DNA from: Roridomyces roridus
Taxonomy: Eukaryota > Basidiomycota > Agaricomycetes > Agaricales > Mycenaceae
Assembly: GCA_029378245.1 (NCBI GenBank)
Contig: JARKIF010000131.1
Span: 28,319 to 92,318, forward strand
Reading direction: 5' to 3'
DNA length: 64,000 nt
Shown: piece by piece, positions 47,101 through 61,432 of the stretch
How the letters are laid out: every line of letters begins with the position of its first letter
Position numbering within the stretch: position 1 is the stretch's first letter
Position numbers and translations under genes: made by a program
The notes under the pieces: generated by a model
Database searches by the model: none
Told to the model about the DNA's origin: nothing
The model's input: only the letters and a program-made list of their open reading frames with translations

Positions 47101-48084
47101 GGACGTAAGTCGGATGCTCTGGATCTGCAGGCTCAATTCTGTTGACACCGGATACTGAAAAATTTTAGTGGGCGAAAGCAGAGTTGAGAACGACGCACGT
47201 ATAATGGTGCGCACAGGTCGAATTCTATCACTTTCCTTGGATGAGATGTAAGAGCTCAACATATCGCTATTAGAAAGCGGGGTTAGTGTAGAATTGGGGC
47301 CGACCGCGAGTAGTACACGCACCTGCTTAGCTCGAGCCACAATCTTTTCTTGCTACGCCATCCCTTTCGATGTATGATGACAGAGCCCGATTTTATTATC
47401 CGTTGAGCCGGAGTGAGATCAGGATTCGTCGAAATCAAGCTCGCATGAAAGGCAAGCCGGTGGGTCGTCAAATGAATCACACCGAGCACGCTGACTGAGG
47501 CATTCACCAGACCACCGTCTGTTTCCAGTATCAGCCGCTCTTCGTCGTCGTCATCTTCCGTCAAAGCCCCAAGCTCGTCTATGAGAAGACTGAGAACTTG
47601 GCTTGGTTCTAGCATCCATTTATCCGTCTCGAGCGTGCCTTTCCGGTGCAAGACGGGTTCAGAGTCGGAGCTGGCAGTGGAAGAAGCATCGACGCGTTCA
47701 AAGTCGGAGCCGGCAGTGGAAGAAGTGTCGACAAAAGTTTCGTCAGGCACTTCCTCGTAAGTTTCTGGCTCCTCCGTGAGAGTGGTGGTAGGACTCCAGG
47801 ACGGGCCAGTCTTTGAGAGTTTCGCGGTGTGTTCGGAAACGATTTGCTCCTTCTCGGTCAAATGTTTGCGGACAAGTTCCTCGAAACCAACATCGGCATC
47901 TCTTTCTTGTATGAAGCCATTCGTTGCGAGGACATGTTCGAAGGCACCACAAGAGCTGAGGGAAGGTGAGCTTTGCCTTATTGGGAACAAGTACCCACGC
48001 ATAGAGATTCTTCAAGTTGAATCGAAGTGCTGGTTCCTCGTCCGACGCGTGCGAGTTTGTGCGAACTGGTGAATCGACAGACAT
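44181..48084 (-). CDS. ATG26: UDP-glucose:sterol glucosyltransferase (ATG26/UGT51 type)
   Basis: Transfers glucose from UDP-glucose to the 3-hydroxyl of ergosterol at membranes. The N-terminal part holds GRAM/PH-like sequence: a GRAM region ([19 protein letters not shown]) is followed by [21 protein letters not shown], and a second region near 46.4 kb ([20 protein letters not shown]). The glycosyltransferase begins [28 protein letters not shown] and includes the sugar-nucleotide motif [25 protein letters not shown]. The C-terminal exon is [20 protein letters not shown], ending at 44181. At least 14 exons. The start at 48084 opens with a short hydrophilic N-terminus. In some fungi it is needed for pexophagy. 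Confidence 0.87.
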
Positions 48085-48191
48085 GGGGGCTTGAAGAGAG
48101 AGAGGGTTACACAGCGGACTCGTAATACACTAATGCCAATTGCAATTTGGTACGTTACGTTTCACGGCGGAACAAAAACATGTACAATGAT

Positions 48192-49810
<1,619 letters not shown>

Positions 49811-49816
49811 GTCTAG

Positions 49817-49967
49817 ATTCAAGTTGGGGGCTTGAGGTGGTGGTCAACAAGAGGTACAGATTGAATACCACTCCTACTTACAAGGGGTATTCAAGTTGTG
49901 GGCTAGTGGTGGGATGGGGATCAACAGGAGATGGGAGAGATTAAATACTGCTCCTACTTACGCGGGG
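49817..49967. repeat. Diverged tandem repeat in the DAHP synthase/TIM9 promoter
   Basis: Two adjacent units of about 71 and 79 bases (49817-49887 and 49889-49967) share ATTCAAGTTG at the left and CTCCTACTTAC followed by a GGGG at the right, with a related purine-rich centre. They fill much of the 304-base gap between the two divergent start codons, so they may carry promoter or leader elements. The first unit begins only a few bases from the DAHP synthase start. Confidence 0.6.
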
Positions 49968-50114
49968 TTTCTGTCATTTTCTGATGCTTTCACAAGAATC
50001 TCGAGAGAGCCCAGATTCGGGGGAGATGGTGACTCGGCGTCTAAAGGCCCAATTAGGAGGTGCATCGCCACACCACGCCTCTTCGTCCCGATCCTCTTCT
50101 CCGAAAAAATCTCG

Positions 50115-50541
50115 ATGGATTTCTCAGGACTGTCCCCCGCTGAGCAGGCTCAGGTCACAAAGATCGTCGAGAAGCGTCAGGTAGCTGCAACTCTTGCCCC
50201 AATATATGTCCGTAACCTCTTTCAAATTCAGTTCCAAGGCTTTTTGAGCATGTACGGCAAACTCGTCGAAAAATGTTTCCAGACCTGCGTGAATGACTTT
50301 ACGAGCAAGTCATTGTCGTCCAAGGAGGTCACAACTGGGTTTCTGTCTTGCCTGATTGTGTTCTCACTCTTCCTAGGACCAATGCGTGAACAACTGTGCA
50401 GCAAAGTTCATGGCCCACTCTGAACGCGTCAGTGCCAGATTCGCCGAGATGAACGCCGGTAAGTCGGCCTGTTCCGAGTGTTCCGAGTGCTCACCTCTTT
50501 GCGCAGATGTCATGAGTGGACAAAAGAACGTGTCTGGATGA
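50115..50541 (+). CDS. TIM9: Mitochondrial import chaperone TIM9
   Basis: Four short exons encode about 92 residues. Small Tim proteins have two CX3C motifs; here they are CFQTC (in LVEKCFQTCVNDFTSKSLSSKE) and CVNNC (in DQCVNNCAAKFMAHSERVSARFAEMN). The DFTSK.L.SKE sequence is characteristic of Tim9. With Tim10 it forms a hexamer in the intermembrane space that escorts hydrophobic inner-membrane proteins. The final residues (VMSGQKNVSG) come from a short last exon. The start at 50115 gives MDFSGLSPAEQAQVTKIVEKRQ. Confidence 0.9.
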
Positions 50542-51005
50542 AATATCCATCTCGGCTTGCGCGCTCCGCTGTCTGTCATTGCCATGCTGCTGGAGCGCAA
50601 ATCCGCCTGATTTTCTCCCATATTGCGGTTGGAGACGTCCGGCTGTCTGCTTCGTTTGGGAGATTCATCATCTAGAGCTCAAATACGCCGTGATAACTGT
50701 CTGATAACTTCATCTTGGACGTATACATCCCCCTTTTCAACAGCCATGAAGATGGCTATCGACATTGGCCCTGTCTGCATTCATTACAAGTATTTTGAGC
50801 AGAAAGAGCTAAATTTCTGCTTGATGTGGCTGTCCATCATTCAACGCCCGCGGCCCGAAAAGGAAATTTTAAGGCGTATCGGAATCAGAATCCCAGTGTA
50901 TGTTGGCCGGGCGGAGTCGTTGCAACGTGCATGACTTTGTGGGCATTGGACGTTGACTCACCCAGACTTCGGAATCGCACACATGTCCATAGGATTCAAT
51001 AGAGT
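50542..51005. other. Intergenic region between TIM9 and BUD22, no supported gene
   Basis: Open frames here are short and show no recognisable domain. The two genes converge, so it should hold both 3' ends. Confidence 0.3.
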
Positions 51006-52477
51006 CTATGTGAAAACAATCTTCTTCCCTTGACTCGGTACAATCCCACCAGCCCCTAGCTTCTCTTTGAGGGCTTTTTTCGCCACCCATGATGGATGGA
51101 GATTAGGCTCGGATTTCCGACTCGGTTCCTGAGGTTGGGCGGCATGTGGAGCTTTCCGACCCACCCATCCTCCGTCGGCAACCTGCGCACTTTCCGTCCA
51201 GCGTGCCTTGCCCCTCGGTCCCTTTACCTTCGCTGCCTTGGCTTTCGCCAATCTCGTAGCTTCTTCTGCTTCTTTCTTTTTGTGATTCGCCCCACGGCCG
51301 TATTTTTTCTCCCAGATCCTGTACAACATGTCGGGGTGAGATTGCCATAATAGAAAACACGTACGCTTGTCGTGCGCGTTGCCCACGCCGGTTTTTACGC
51401 CCGCCGACGACCTTATTTTCGTCCTCTTCAAAATCCGATTCGGAAGAACCCCCGCGCACAAAGCCCACTTGCAACGAGGGTAGGAATTGCGAATCCGTGG
51501 TCGCCGCTTTCGCAGAAGCCTTTGAGGAAGTGGCGGGTTTCGTAACCGGGGCAATCTTGGCCTTGGACAAAGCGGGCTTCTTCGCGGGAGGCTCGTCGAC
51601 AGAGTGAACGCTTCCAGACTCCCATCCATCTCCGTCTTCCTCTCCCTCGCCGTCGTCTACACTTCCAGACTCCCAACCGGCTGCATCGTCCTCTGCTTCA
51701 GAATTTTCATCTTCTTCCCCCGCAGGCTCGTCCATTTCTTCGTCTTCTTCGGCCAACCCGACTGGCTCTGCATCAGCCACTTTGCTCGCATCCACTTCAG
51801 CCTTGGGCATAAGCGAAGCGCGTATAGCCTCCACTGCCTGTACCACCGCTGCCGCTAGAGCGCGTGAGCTAAGTAGACGAGCGGGCACCTTGGAGGCCGT
51901 GGAATTATCCAGGACAAGGGGCAATTCGCGGGTAATAGCAGCGCGGAGAGCAGCATTCTCAGAGAGGTGCCGGTTACCGAGTAATCGTGTGCGTAGGGCT
52001 GTCTGTGCAAAGACGTCGGCTTCAGTCGTCTGTAAACGTCCCGGCACTTGAGTTTTTTTATCGAGACATGAGAAAATGTGGCCACCTTGAGCTCATCGAA
52101 TTCGGCCTCGAGCGCTCCAATGCTGTCTGACGCGGGGTCTTTTTTACTGCGTCGACAGTGAGCCAATAACACTCTGCATTTCCACTGCAAACGCACCGTA
52201 AACCCTTGAGTTTCTTTACAACCCGCTGCGTCTCGAATGTTCGCGCCTTTTTTGCAGCCTGATGCACGGCCTTGAGTTCGTGGTGCTGTAGACGAGTTCA
52301 AACCACACCTGTGCGAAAGAGATGAATGCTACGCGCCAATTTACCGGCGAGTTGGTCCTGGAGTGTATTCAGAGACTGACAAAAGGATGAAAGAGCCGAC
52401 ACACCCACTTCTTTGGGTATCTCGGGTCGTTTGCGCTTCGTGCCCCGGGGACCAGCGGAGGTGGATGCCTGATTCAT
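51006..52477 (-). CDS. BUD22: BUD22/SRFBP1-family ribosome biogenesis protein
   Basis: The N-terminus (MNQASTSAGPRGTKRKRPEIPKEV) is basic. The central exon has helical sequence (TALRTRLLGNRHLSENAALRAAI) and then long acidic blocks with Trp-Glu-Ser-Gly repeats (WESGSVDDGEGEEDGDGWESGS). After an intron the C-terminus is strongly basic, with IWEKKYGRGANHKKKEAEEA and the family ending LHPSWVAKKALKEKLGAG..GKKIVF, stop at 51006. BUD22 domain proteins act in 40S subunit assembly in the nucleolus. Its start is only 46 bases from that of cofactor D on the other strand. Confidence 0.75.
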
Positions 52478-52523
52478 GAAGAGAGGAAGAAAGTTGGGAT
52501 TACGGCACGCGCATCAGACCAGG

Positions 52524-55500
52524 ATGGAAGAGGTCGTTGAAGAGGGGAGACAATTTGCGACCTTCGAACGCCATGGCGAATTCGCAGACTTGCAGGCTAC
52601 CTTGCTATCTCTCGATATCAACAGCACCCCGACGGTCGAGGAGGAGAAGAACGAGTCTGCTATCTTCCGTCGTCTCTCCGACATTGTGTGTGGCGCCATT
52701 GCTGTCTCCCACAGTCGCTGAGGAGGAGGTCTAGCTCGACGAATACCAGGAGCAAGCTTATCTTCTCGACCCCTTCCTTGAACAACTAGTCGGGCCTGTT
52801 GTTGCCGCTGTGAAACGCCATGCGCAGAATAATCCCCAAAATGCCGACCCTGGACGCATCGAGCGCGTCGGCATGCTGCTCTACAGCTACGTCAAGAGCC
52901 GCGGGTACAAGACAATCAGTTCGTTCTTCTACTTGCATTCCACGCGGTTCTAGTCATACCCGTCTAGTCCGATTCTTTCCCCACGAAATCGCAGACCTCG
53001 CCATCGCCCGAGCATGTATGGACGGTGTCGCCAGCGATCAATGCCAATGGGCCCTACGCTACGTAGTCTTGCTCTGGCTGGCCTTGATCTGCATGATTCC
53101 CTTCGATCTGGCGCAGTTTGACGAATGTGCCGAGGGTGAGACTGCCGATGCGTTGGAGGGACTCGCGCGGCCTCTTCTCGGTCGTGCTGGCCGCGAGCGC
53201 GATGGTGCAGCACTTTTATTGGCGCGTTTTTACACGCGACAAGACACCCGCTCACGGTTCCACGCCTTTCTGGATTGGGTGGACCAGTGTGTGTCGGCTC
53301 CAGCAGATAGCCTCACCGTTAGTACCTTGCATTTCTCGTCTTGTGCATTCTGTCTAACACCCGCAGTTGACGGGAATCCTGCAAGTCCTTTGTGAGTTGG
53401 CCTCGTCTGGGCCTTCGGATCTGGTCCAGTCAAGTACAGCGCGTTTCTTCAAGATCGCGGACGCAATTCAGGCGAACGCGTCGTTGAATAGCAATACCAT
53501 CCTACGCAAGTTCAGGACAAAATTAATCGCCCGTATCCCGCTACGTATTCTGGCCCCCTCAATGGCCCTGCGGCGGAAAGGTTGATTGTCTTCTCTTTCA
53601 TGGCTGAATACCGACAATCCACAGGCAAGGCGCTGATGAGTGATGCTCCAAGTGAAGCGCAAACGATACAAGAAGAAGGAGAAATCGACGTTCCCGAAGA
53701 AGTGGAGACTGTCCTGGAACAGCTTTTCGAGAGCTTACAGGATAAAGTGCTCCTTTTTGCAAGGCGTGTTTTTTCTTCTCATCCCCTTTGCAGGATACGA
53801 TCGTGCGTTGGTCTGCCGCTAAAGCAGTGGCCCGCATTGCGGCTCGCTTGCCCACAGACTTTGCAAATCAAGTCCTTGACACCTTAATGGGTCTCTTCGC
53901 TATCCATTCGATCGCCGCTGCGAGTCTATATGACTTGCCGGCGATTGCGGAGAGCACTTGGCACGGTGCCTGCCTCGCGTGCGCGGAGATGGCGCGCCGC
54001 GGACTTGTCTCCCAAGCTGCCTTGCCAACCTTAATTGAATGGCTTTCCAAGGTTGGCCACTCCTGGTACTTCCTTTTAGGATGCTCAACAATTCTACTCA
54101 GGCTTTGTATTTTGATATCCGCAAAGGCGCCCATAGTATTGGTTCAAATGTCCGTGATTCTGCGGCGTATGTCTTGTGGGCATTGGCACGAGCGCAGGCC
54201 CCCTCCGCGCTTGCCCCGCATGCCAGCAACCTCGCGCGCCATCTGGTTACCGTCGCGCTGTATGACCGCGAAATTCACATCCGCCGCGCCGCCAGCGCGG
54301 CGTTTCAGGAGCATGTCGGCCGCACGGTCAGTAGATTTTTGCAACTCTGGCCCAAGCATTTGCTAACTTGGCCATAGAGTCTATTCCCGCACGGTATTGA
54401 CGTGTTGCGGAAAACTGATTTCTATGCGGTGAGTGTGCGGAGAAACGCCTTCCTTGTCGCCGCGCCACAAGTGGCGGAGTGGGTCTTCTGGTTTTCTTGA
54501 AAGATACAGAGTTCTGATCAAAGTTAGACACGAGGAATATCGTGGTTTCCTATTCGATCATCTGTTGAATGTGACAGCTAGGCACTGGGACGTGTCAATG
54601 CGGCAGCTAGGCGCGCAATCCCTGCGGCTCATCTGCACCACACACTTGCTATCGTTAGGGCCACTGGTGATAGCGCGTGCGGTAGGCCATTCCTCACCTT
54701 TTTCGTCAGTATTACTTATCAGAAACAGGTGAAATTGCTTGAGTCGCCGGACACCACGGACCTGCAGGGCGCACTCCTCGCGTTGACGGAGATATCCATT
54801 GCGTACAGTGAAATTAGTTTAGAACCCGATGAGCGCGAACGGAAAATGCGGCAGGTGAAAGCTGTGTGTCTCCACCCCACTTTACCCCATATTCATATTT
54901 ACAGGCATTCGCATGTTTGGCCCTAATACCAGAGAGCATTCTGCTCGGATCTCGGAATGACCTCGTCACCGGAGCCGCATGCGGGCTGTTGGCGCGGACA
55001 ATTACACGCGCAGAAATCGACTTGCAGAAGAATTCCGCGGTGCCGAACTGGCGTAAGCTCTTGGATTATGGCTTGAAACACCGCAATGCCGTAGTGCAAG
55101 AGGCGGCCGCCGGAGCTTTGGGCTCCCTGAGCAAGCTTGTTGACTGCGCGGCGGTAGTGAACAGATGAGTTTCAATGGATCGATTTGGCTACACAGGACA
55201 CTGATCAGCCTCTGCCAGCACACTGATTCGCGAGATGAAAGGCGGGTCGTTCGCGATGCAGCAGAGTCTCGGCAGGGTCTTGGGTGTGGTGGACTACGAT
55301 GCGTTTCCCGCATGTCTACCGGACGCCTTGCGTTGCCTTTCTGAATGCGTTGGTCCGAAAGTAGGTCTTTTTAAATTACTTGTTTATCGGTGCTTACCAA
55401 ATCTCAGTGGACAGTCAAAATGAGTGTCGAAGGGCGCCAAAATTGTTATGCAGCCATTCCCCTGATTCTCCGTGCGATCAACCCCCGACTTGCGCAACGT

Positions 55501-56868
55501 GAGTGGCTGTCGGGCGTCATGTCACATTTGTGGCTGATCAATGTAAAGATGTGTCGGCCGAAGCGTTCACTTGGCTGTTGGATACCATGCTCCACGGGCT
55601 GGAAGACTACACTATCGACGAACGCGGTGATGTCGGGTCGTGGATTCGGATGGCATGTCTTCGAGGCCTTACGGCTTCATGTGAGATAATCTTGCCGCGC
55701 GCACACACGCTTCCTGCCTTCGCGGCATATTTCCCCGCTGACAAGTACCACAGCGTGGTAGCGGGGATACTGAAGCAGGGCGTCGAGCGGCTTGACAACG
55801 TGCGGCAAGTTGCAGGCGAATGCTTATACGCCCTACTGCGACTCGCTCCACCGGACGTTCGGAACGGTCACGAGTGGGCGCCCGAGAATTTGGACATATT
55901 ACGGGAGCTTTTCTGTGGGTGTGTTTTCCGTGTGCAGTTCTTTCTGGATGGCGATCTGATGCTCTTTCAGGGAGTCTGAGCTGATGGGGTGGAAAGATGG
56001 CGCAAGGCTTTTCCCAAAAGCGGTACGCCTACTTGATATAACACGATATCGGCACCCCGTCCTGGCTGGCTTGGTGCTTAGTCTAGGAAGCAAGACCGAA
56101 AGCACGGTATGTGGTTAGTTTTCGCCATGCACGGGTAGCTCATCATCAGCTTGACAGCATCGTCCCGTAGCCGCTAGCCTGGTAGAATACAGTACAGTTT
56201 TACCACTCGCTGCCGTGCCCGAAACCGGTTACAGTCTCGCCGCGCTCACAAGTGATCTTCTGGGGCATGCGAGGGCAAACTTATCTTCCAATAGTGTGGT
56301 GGTACCCGTTCTCCATACATTCAATATACTCCTCGAGGCGGGCGCCTTGAGACGACTTCTCGAGGATTCTCAGGGAGAAACCAGGTACGTGGCGTCTGGT
56401 AGCATCTCCTTCTTGTGTTTGATCCTCTATTCAGTCTCCGGAATTTGCACGCCATCGTGACCAGAAATGTTTCCCGGCTCAAGAATGTGCAGAGAATCAC
56501 CGAGTCCATGAAGATGTACGCTCCTTCCGTGTTCCGGACTATGAAAATACTGACGCACCTCGATCAGTGTTGTAAATTTGCTGTCTTTCCCGTCGCTATT
56601 TGAGCTATGTGTGGGCAGTTTGCACGAATTTTTGGCGCACGAATTTCCTAGCGTATGCAAAATCTACGGACCCTGATTCCACGGACTGACATTCTTGCAG
56701 ATCCGAGCTTCTTGTGCTGAGTACCTGTATCTGGTGTTACAAGGGGCTGATGTCGGTCGGGAAACGGACGAGGTAGAGGAAGTGTTGTTAGAGACCGAGT
56801 GGAACTCTGCGAGCATCGAAGAGGTTCGGATGGCGTCTACAAAGGTCAAGGAGTTGTTCTTGCAGTAG
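52524..56868 (+). CDS. Tubulin-folding cofactor D (TBCD/Cin1)
   Basis: Cofactor D binds beta-tubulin and takes part in assembling alpha/beta-tubulin dimers. The N-terminal exon is MEEVVEEGRQFATFERHGEF, and an intron at about 52685-52731 joins it to LDEYQEQAYLLDPFLEQLVGPVV and then RVGMLLYSYVKSRGYKTI. The family hallmark is DTIVRWSAAKAVARIAARLP followed by ESTWHGACLACAEMARRGL and HEAT-like repeats (VRDSAAYVLWALARA, IHIRRAASAAFQEHVGR). Later exons contain RQAGE-like helices to the end KVKELFLQ at 56868. About 16 exons; several inner borders are approximate. Confidence 0.82.
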
Positions 56869-56965
56869 ATCGCATTATTTGAGCGTGGGAATCTTTGATC
56901 AGACGTAATCCCGTTTGGACGCACCCATTTCATACTATCGTCCAGCTTCCACTCTAATAGCCAGC

Positions 56966-58953
56966 ATGGACGCACGACTCAGCGAAAGGGAGCTGGCTGC
57001 TATCAATGCTGCCGCGGTTACCAAGGAGTATCGTGTAAAACCTCATCTCGGTTCGTCGCCGCTCGTTTTCCATGACGCCCCTCTTCATTCGGTCCCATAG
57101 ACTATAGAACCGTTTCTGCTATCAACGGGTAAGACTCCTGCTGCACTGTCCTGTCATGTGCGAATCCCTTCGTTTAGGCCCCTTGTGGTTCTGGATAATG
57201 TTAAAGTGCGTTGCTGCGGTGCGATGCACCACTCGCTCTTACTCATTTGCGCCAAGTTCCCCTCGTATAATGAAATTGTGCAACTTACGTTACCGGATGG
57301 CTCGAAACGCGGCGGCCAAGTCCTCGAAGTGCAGGGCAAAAAGGCGATCGTGCAGGTGTTTGAAGGGACTTCCGGAGTCGATGTCAAGGCCACCCATGTC
57401 GAGTTTACGGGGAGCAGCATGAAGCTGCCTGTTGCCGAAGACATGCTTGGTCGCATATTCAACGGATCGGGCAACCCTATCGACCAGGGCCCCAAGGTGT
57501 TTGCAGAGGACTACTTGGATATCAACGGTGCGCAGCCTTGTTGACGAATTTTGACTCGGACTGAGTGCGATGTAGGCTCACCAATTAACCCCTATTCCCG
57601 CATCTACCCCGAAGAGATGATCCAGACCGGAATTTCGACGATTGATACCATGAACTCGATTGCGCGCGGTCAGAAGATTCCCATTTTCTCTGCTGCAGGT
57701 TTACCCCATAATGAGGTGCCTTTTTCGTGTGGAAGTGCTCCGAAAGTTCATTAATGTGACCAATATAGATCGCTGCGCAAATCGTCCGGCAAGCGGGCCT
57801 AGTCAAAGGGCCAACCAAGGACGCGCTCGATGGCCACGAGGACAATTTCTCCGTCGTATTTGCTGCTATGGGTGTGAACATGGAGACGGCTCGCTTCTTC
57901 AAGGAAGATTTCGAGTCGAGCGGTAGTCTTGACCGTGTCACCCTCTTCCTGAACTTGGCGAATGATCCCACGATTGAACGTATCATTACCCCCCGACTCG
58001 CACTGACGACGGCCGAGTACTACGCCTATCAGCTGGAAAAGCACGTCCTCGTCATCTTGACAGACATGTCATCGTACGCCGATGCTCTGCGAGAGGTGGG
58101 CATCCCAAATATCATTTACCATTTCGGGGGCAATCAATCCGCTACAGGTTTCTGCTGCTCGCGAAGAAGTTCCGGGACGGCGTGGATATCCTGGATACAT
58201 GTACACCGATTTGTCGACTATTTACGAACGCGCCGGCCGAGTGGAAGGACGCAACGGGTCCATTACCCAGATTCCCATCCTTACAATGCCGAATGATGGT
58301 AAAGTCGTCTTTCCTTGCTTCGCGGCAAGCACTGACCGCGCTAAACGCGTAGATATTACCCACCCCATTCCTGATTTGACTGGCTACATCACGGAGGGCC
58401 AGATTTATGTCGATCGCCAGCTGCACAACAGGCAAATCTACCCGCCCATTAATGTCCTTCCGTCGCTCTCTCGTCTGATGAAGAGCGCTATTGGTGAGAA
58501 GCTAACCAGAAAGGACCACGGAGACGTATCAAATCAGTTGGTCAGTGCGATTCCTTGTCCTGTCCTGTCCAAGCCTAATTCCAAATTGTACGCCACTAGT
58601 ATGCCAAGTATGCAATCGGTCGCGACGCAGCAGCAATGAAAGCTGTTGTGGGCGAGGAAGCTCTGTCGCCCGAGGATAAATTGGCTCTCGAGTTCCTGGA
58701 CAAATTCGAGCGGCAGTTTGTAGGACAGGGTGAGCAGACCATCCCGCTGATGGACATGTTGCTGATGAGTCCAGGTTCATACGAGTCTCGGACTATCTTC
58801 GAGTCGCTCGATCTAGCGTGGTCGCTCCTCCGCATCTTCCCGAAGGAGCAGCTTAACCGCATCAATCCCAAGATCATCGCCGAGTTCTATGGACGCAAAC
58901 CGACCAAGAAGGCGACATCCGGGGCAGAGACGGAGAAGCTGATAGATGCATGA
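56966..58953 (+). CDS. VMA2: V-type proton ATPase subunit B
   Basis: Non-catalytic nucleotide-binding subunit of the V1 sector that acidifies vacuoles. After the N-terminal exon ([22 protein letters not shown]) the beta-barrel has [19 protein letters not shown]. Then come [40 protein letters not shown] and [21 protein letters not shown], and [55 protein letters not shown], and [21 protein letters not shown]. This is a complete subunit B, ending at 58953. The start at 56966 fits the usual length. About eight short introns, each GT..AG. No frameshift is seen, unlike the next gene. Confidence 0.95.
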
Positions 58954-59280
58954 ACACTTTTTTACACTACGGCGGAGATAGTAGCAGAGGTCATACAATA
59001 CAATCGTTGACGGAAACTCTACTAAAAAGAGCAAGTTGGTTCCCCGCGGAATGCTTCTGACAGAAATGTGTGAGAAGCGTGGCCCGGAAGGTTTTGGATG
59101 GATGTAGCCGCAGGCCTTGTGTTTTTGCCATTTGGACATTGAAATGAAATAAACGCGAGTGATCGATTCCAGATTGATCTTCAGACACCCGGCCATGCAG
59201 GAATTTTTATGCCATAACTCCCCATGTGTTTACGCGCCCCTTATATACGGTGCCCTCGCCTGAGGCTGCTTCCGTGACCC
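58954..59280. other. Intergenic region between V-ATPase B and the TCP11-family gene
   Basis: No gene is seen. TTATATAC at 59240-59247, about 40 bases before the ATG at 59281, may be a TATA element. Confidence 0.35.
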
Positions 59281-61432
59281 ATGGACCCTCTCGCCCATGA
59301 GTTCCCCCTCAACCGCAAGCGCAAGGCTGACGAGGATGACCGGCCCCAGAAGCGTCAAAAGAAACCCATCCCGCCCCCACGCCGTCTTCTGCGTCGTCGC
59401 AGCCCAACTCACCACCGACTAGGCAACGATATCGAGGACATGGCATTGTCTCCCATGCAGACCCAGGCCCCTCGAGTGGCTCGCTGCTGCGGCTCAGGGA
59501 CACCACCTCTCCCTCCTCCATTCCCATCGACCCCAATTCTGCCCATATCCCGCCGCTGCTGCCGCCTATCAATCGGTCCACCCTCGCAGAGCTCGACCTG
59601 GAAGTTATTATACGAAATCCCCAACTGCGTGCGTCCACACTGCTCTATTGGCACCGAATTTCGCGCTCATTTTTTGGTCCAGGACACGATCTACTGTTTG
59701 ATCCCGGGCTCCAGTTTCGACCTACGACGACGGATCGGAAAACAGAGCGGGCGGAGAGGTATTGGGCTGCCATCACGTGCGAGCTCGACTCTGGCTGCAC
59801 TTGTGTCTCATTCGACGTCCGCGGAAAGCCACATGCGACCATCTGCGCCTGCGCCCATGTATCCATTCCCTCGGCCAACCCCGTCGTCGCGTTTTCCCCC
59901 ACGCTTCACGTCGTCACGCTCCGAATGCCCTCTCGAATTCGCCCGCTCCTGCACGAGTTTCTAGAGGTGCTTCTTCTCGTGATACAACCGCTTTCCAACA
60001 TTGCCGGCGCCCAGCTTAGTCCGAGCAAGTCACAGCAGGCGGAGCACAGCGCACAGGCGGCGTATATACGCTCCGTGTTCGATCCAGCCCTTATCCAGCA
60101 AGAGCTTAAGCACAAGCTCTTTGATCCCTCGGGCCTCTTCCGCGCCATCGGCGTTACGCTTCAGGGGCACTGTGCCCCAATGCGGGATCAAGCTGTCGAG
60201 CTCATGGTACAGGTGGCACAGACCTGTGCTCCGGGCGGACAAGGGAGCAAGGCTGACGCGGTTAAGGCGGTCCGTATGTGCATGGACATTCTAGAGCTCA
60301 TGAAATTGGTGAGTGTTCATTTCCGAGTGCCACTAGCCGATCCTTATTCTATTGTTGCAGGATATCGCCAACCACCAATTGCAAACACTGCGGCCGTTCC
60401 TGATTCGGACCTCTGGGCAGTTTGAACTGCGATCGTTCAGGAACCGGAAAAGCTGCAGCTTTCAAAACACCCGGGAATGGCTTGGAGCCGCCCACTCCGC
60501 TTTGCTTGATCGCAAGGATCCCATTCCGCACCCCCCTTTATCCTTCAACATATCTCCGCTACCAATCCCTGCAGAGGAATCAGCAAATATACCTGGCGAC
60601 CCTAAAAGGCTTGACCGATCTCGTATTTACGAGTCCCTCTCCCGCACACCTCGCCTCGCTACCGGTCGCCACCACTCCGCTCTCCCAGGCGACACTGCCG
60701 ACGATCTCCTCTTTGCCCGGCTACCCCGAGACGGCGTATTTGGATAATGCTCGGCTTCTCTTGCTCAGCACAGATGCCGCGGACCTCACCGCGTTGTACA
60801 TGTTTTTACTCTTGTACCGGCAACTCCGATTCTCCGGTTCCACAAAGTCGCCCAGTCCCTCGCCGCGCTCAACTGTAGATGAATGGGAGGTGGTGAGAAT
60901 CAAGCGGGAGATCCGTGACATCGGTTCCTCTCGTCTCGGTTACTCATTTCATTGCGGTGCTTCAACCGACTTGGATTCGGAAGAGGTCGAAAAGTGGCGT
61001 TCCATGAAGCAGAACGTGGTGCTTCAAATCGCCATGCGCGCTCGGAATGTCAGTCCCGAGCCATCCGCGATCCCTGGTGTTGTGGACCAGTCCATACTCG
61101 GCGTCGCCGAACAGTGGGCTGACGCGAATATGCAACACAACTCGCCACTGAGCATCCTGCTGCGGGAACGCCTCCGGGACACGGTCTTCAACGCCGTTGT
61201 GGCCAACGCGTACCCGGGCCGCGACGCTGCCAGTGGCAAGCTCGCCAACATTGACTTTTCTACCTTTGGCCGCACGTCGACCCCACTTGCCAATCCTACT
61301 CTCGGCAAGGTTGCGGGTATGGAGGCGATTTCGGAGGAGATCGGGACACTTGCAGAACATATTTCACGTCTCGCGCTCATACATTTGAACGCTTACATTC
61401 CGCTTTACGAAGTTCTTGACGCCCATTCATAA
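59281..61432 (+). pseudogene. TCP11-family gene with three apparent single-base frameshifts
   Basis: TCP11/SOK1-like proteins are linked to cAMP signalling in yeast and to sperm function in mammals. Family sequence is clear: AELDLEVIIRNPQLRASTLLYW, LFRAIGVTLQGHCAPMRDQAVELM, MDILELMKL joined by an intron (about 60310-60360) to DIANHQLQTLRPFLI, then IARIPFRTPLYPSTYLRYQSLQ and the C-terminal helices to 61432. To stay on the family sequence the frame must shift by one base three times without usable introns: in the C-run near 59373, near 60438 and near 60506. Each looks like one missing base. Either the gene is decaying or the sequence has indel errors; conservation elsewhere favours errors. Confidence 0.65.

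Noticed and set aside
50623..50934. Plus-strand open frame of 103 residues between TIM9 and BUD22
   Set aside because: No domain and no splice support; it lies where two genes converge.
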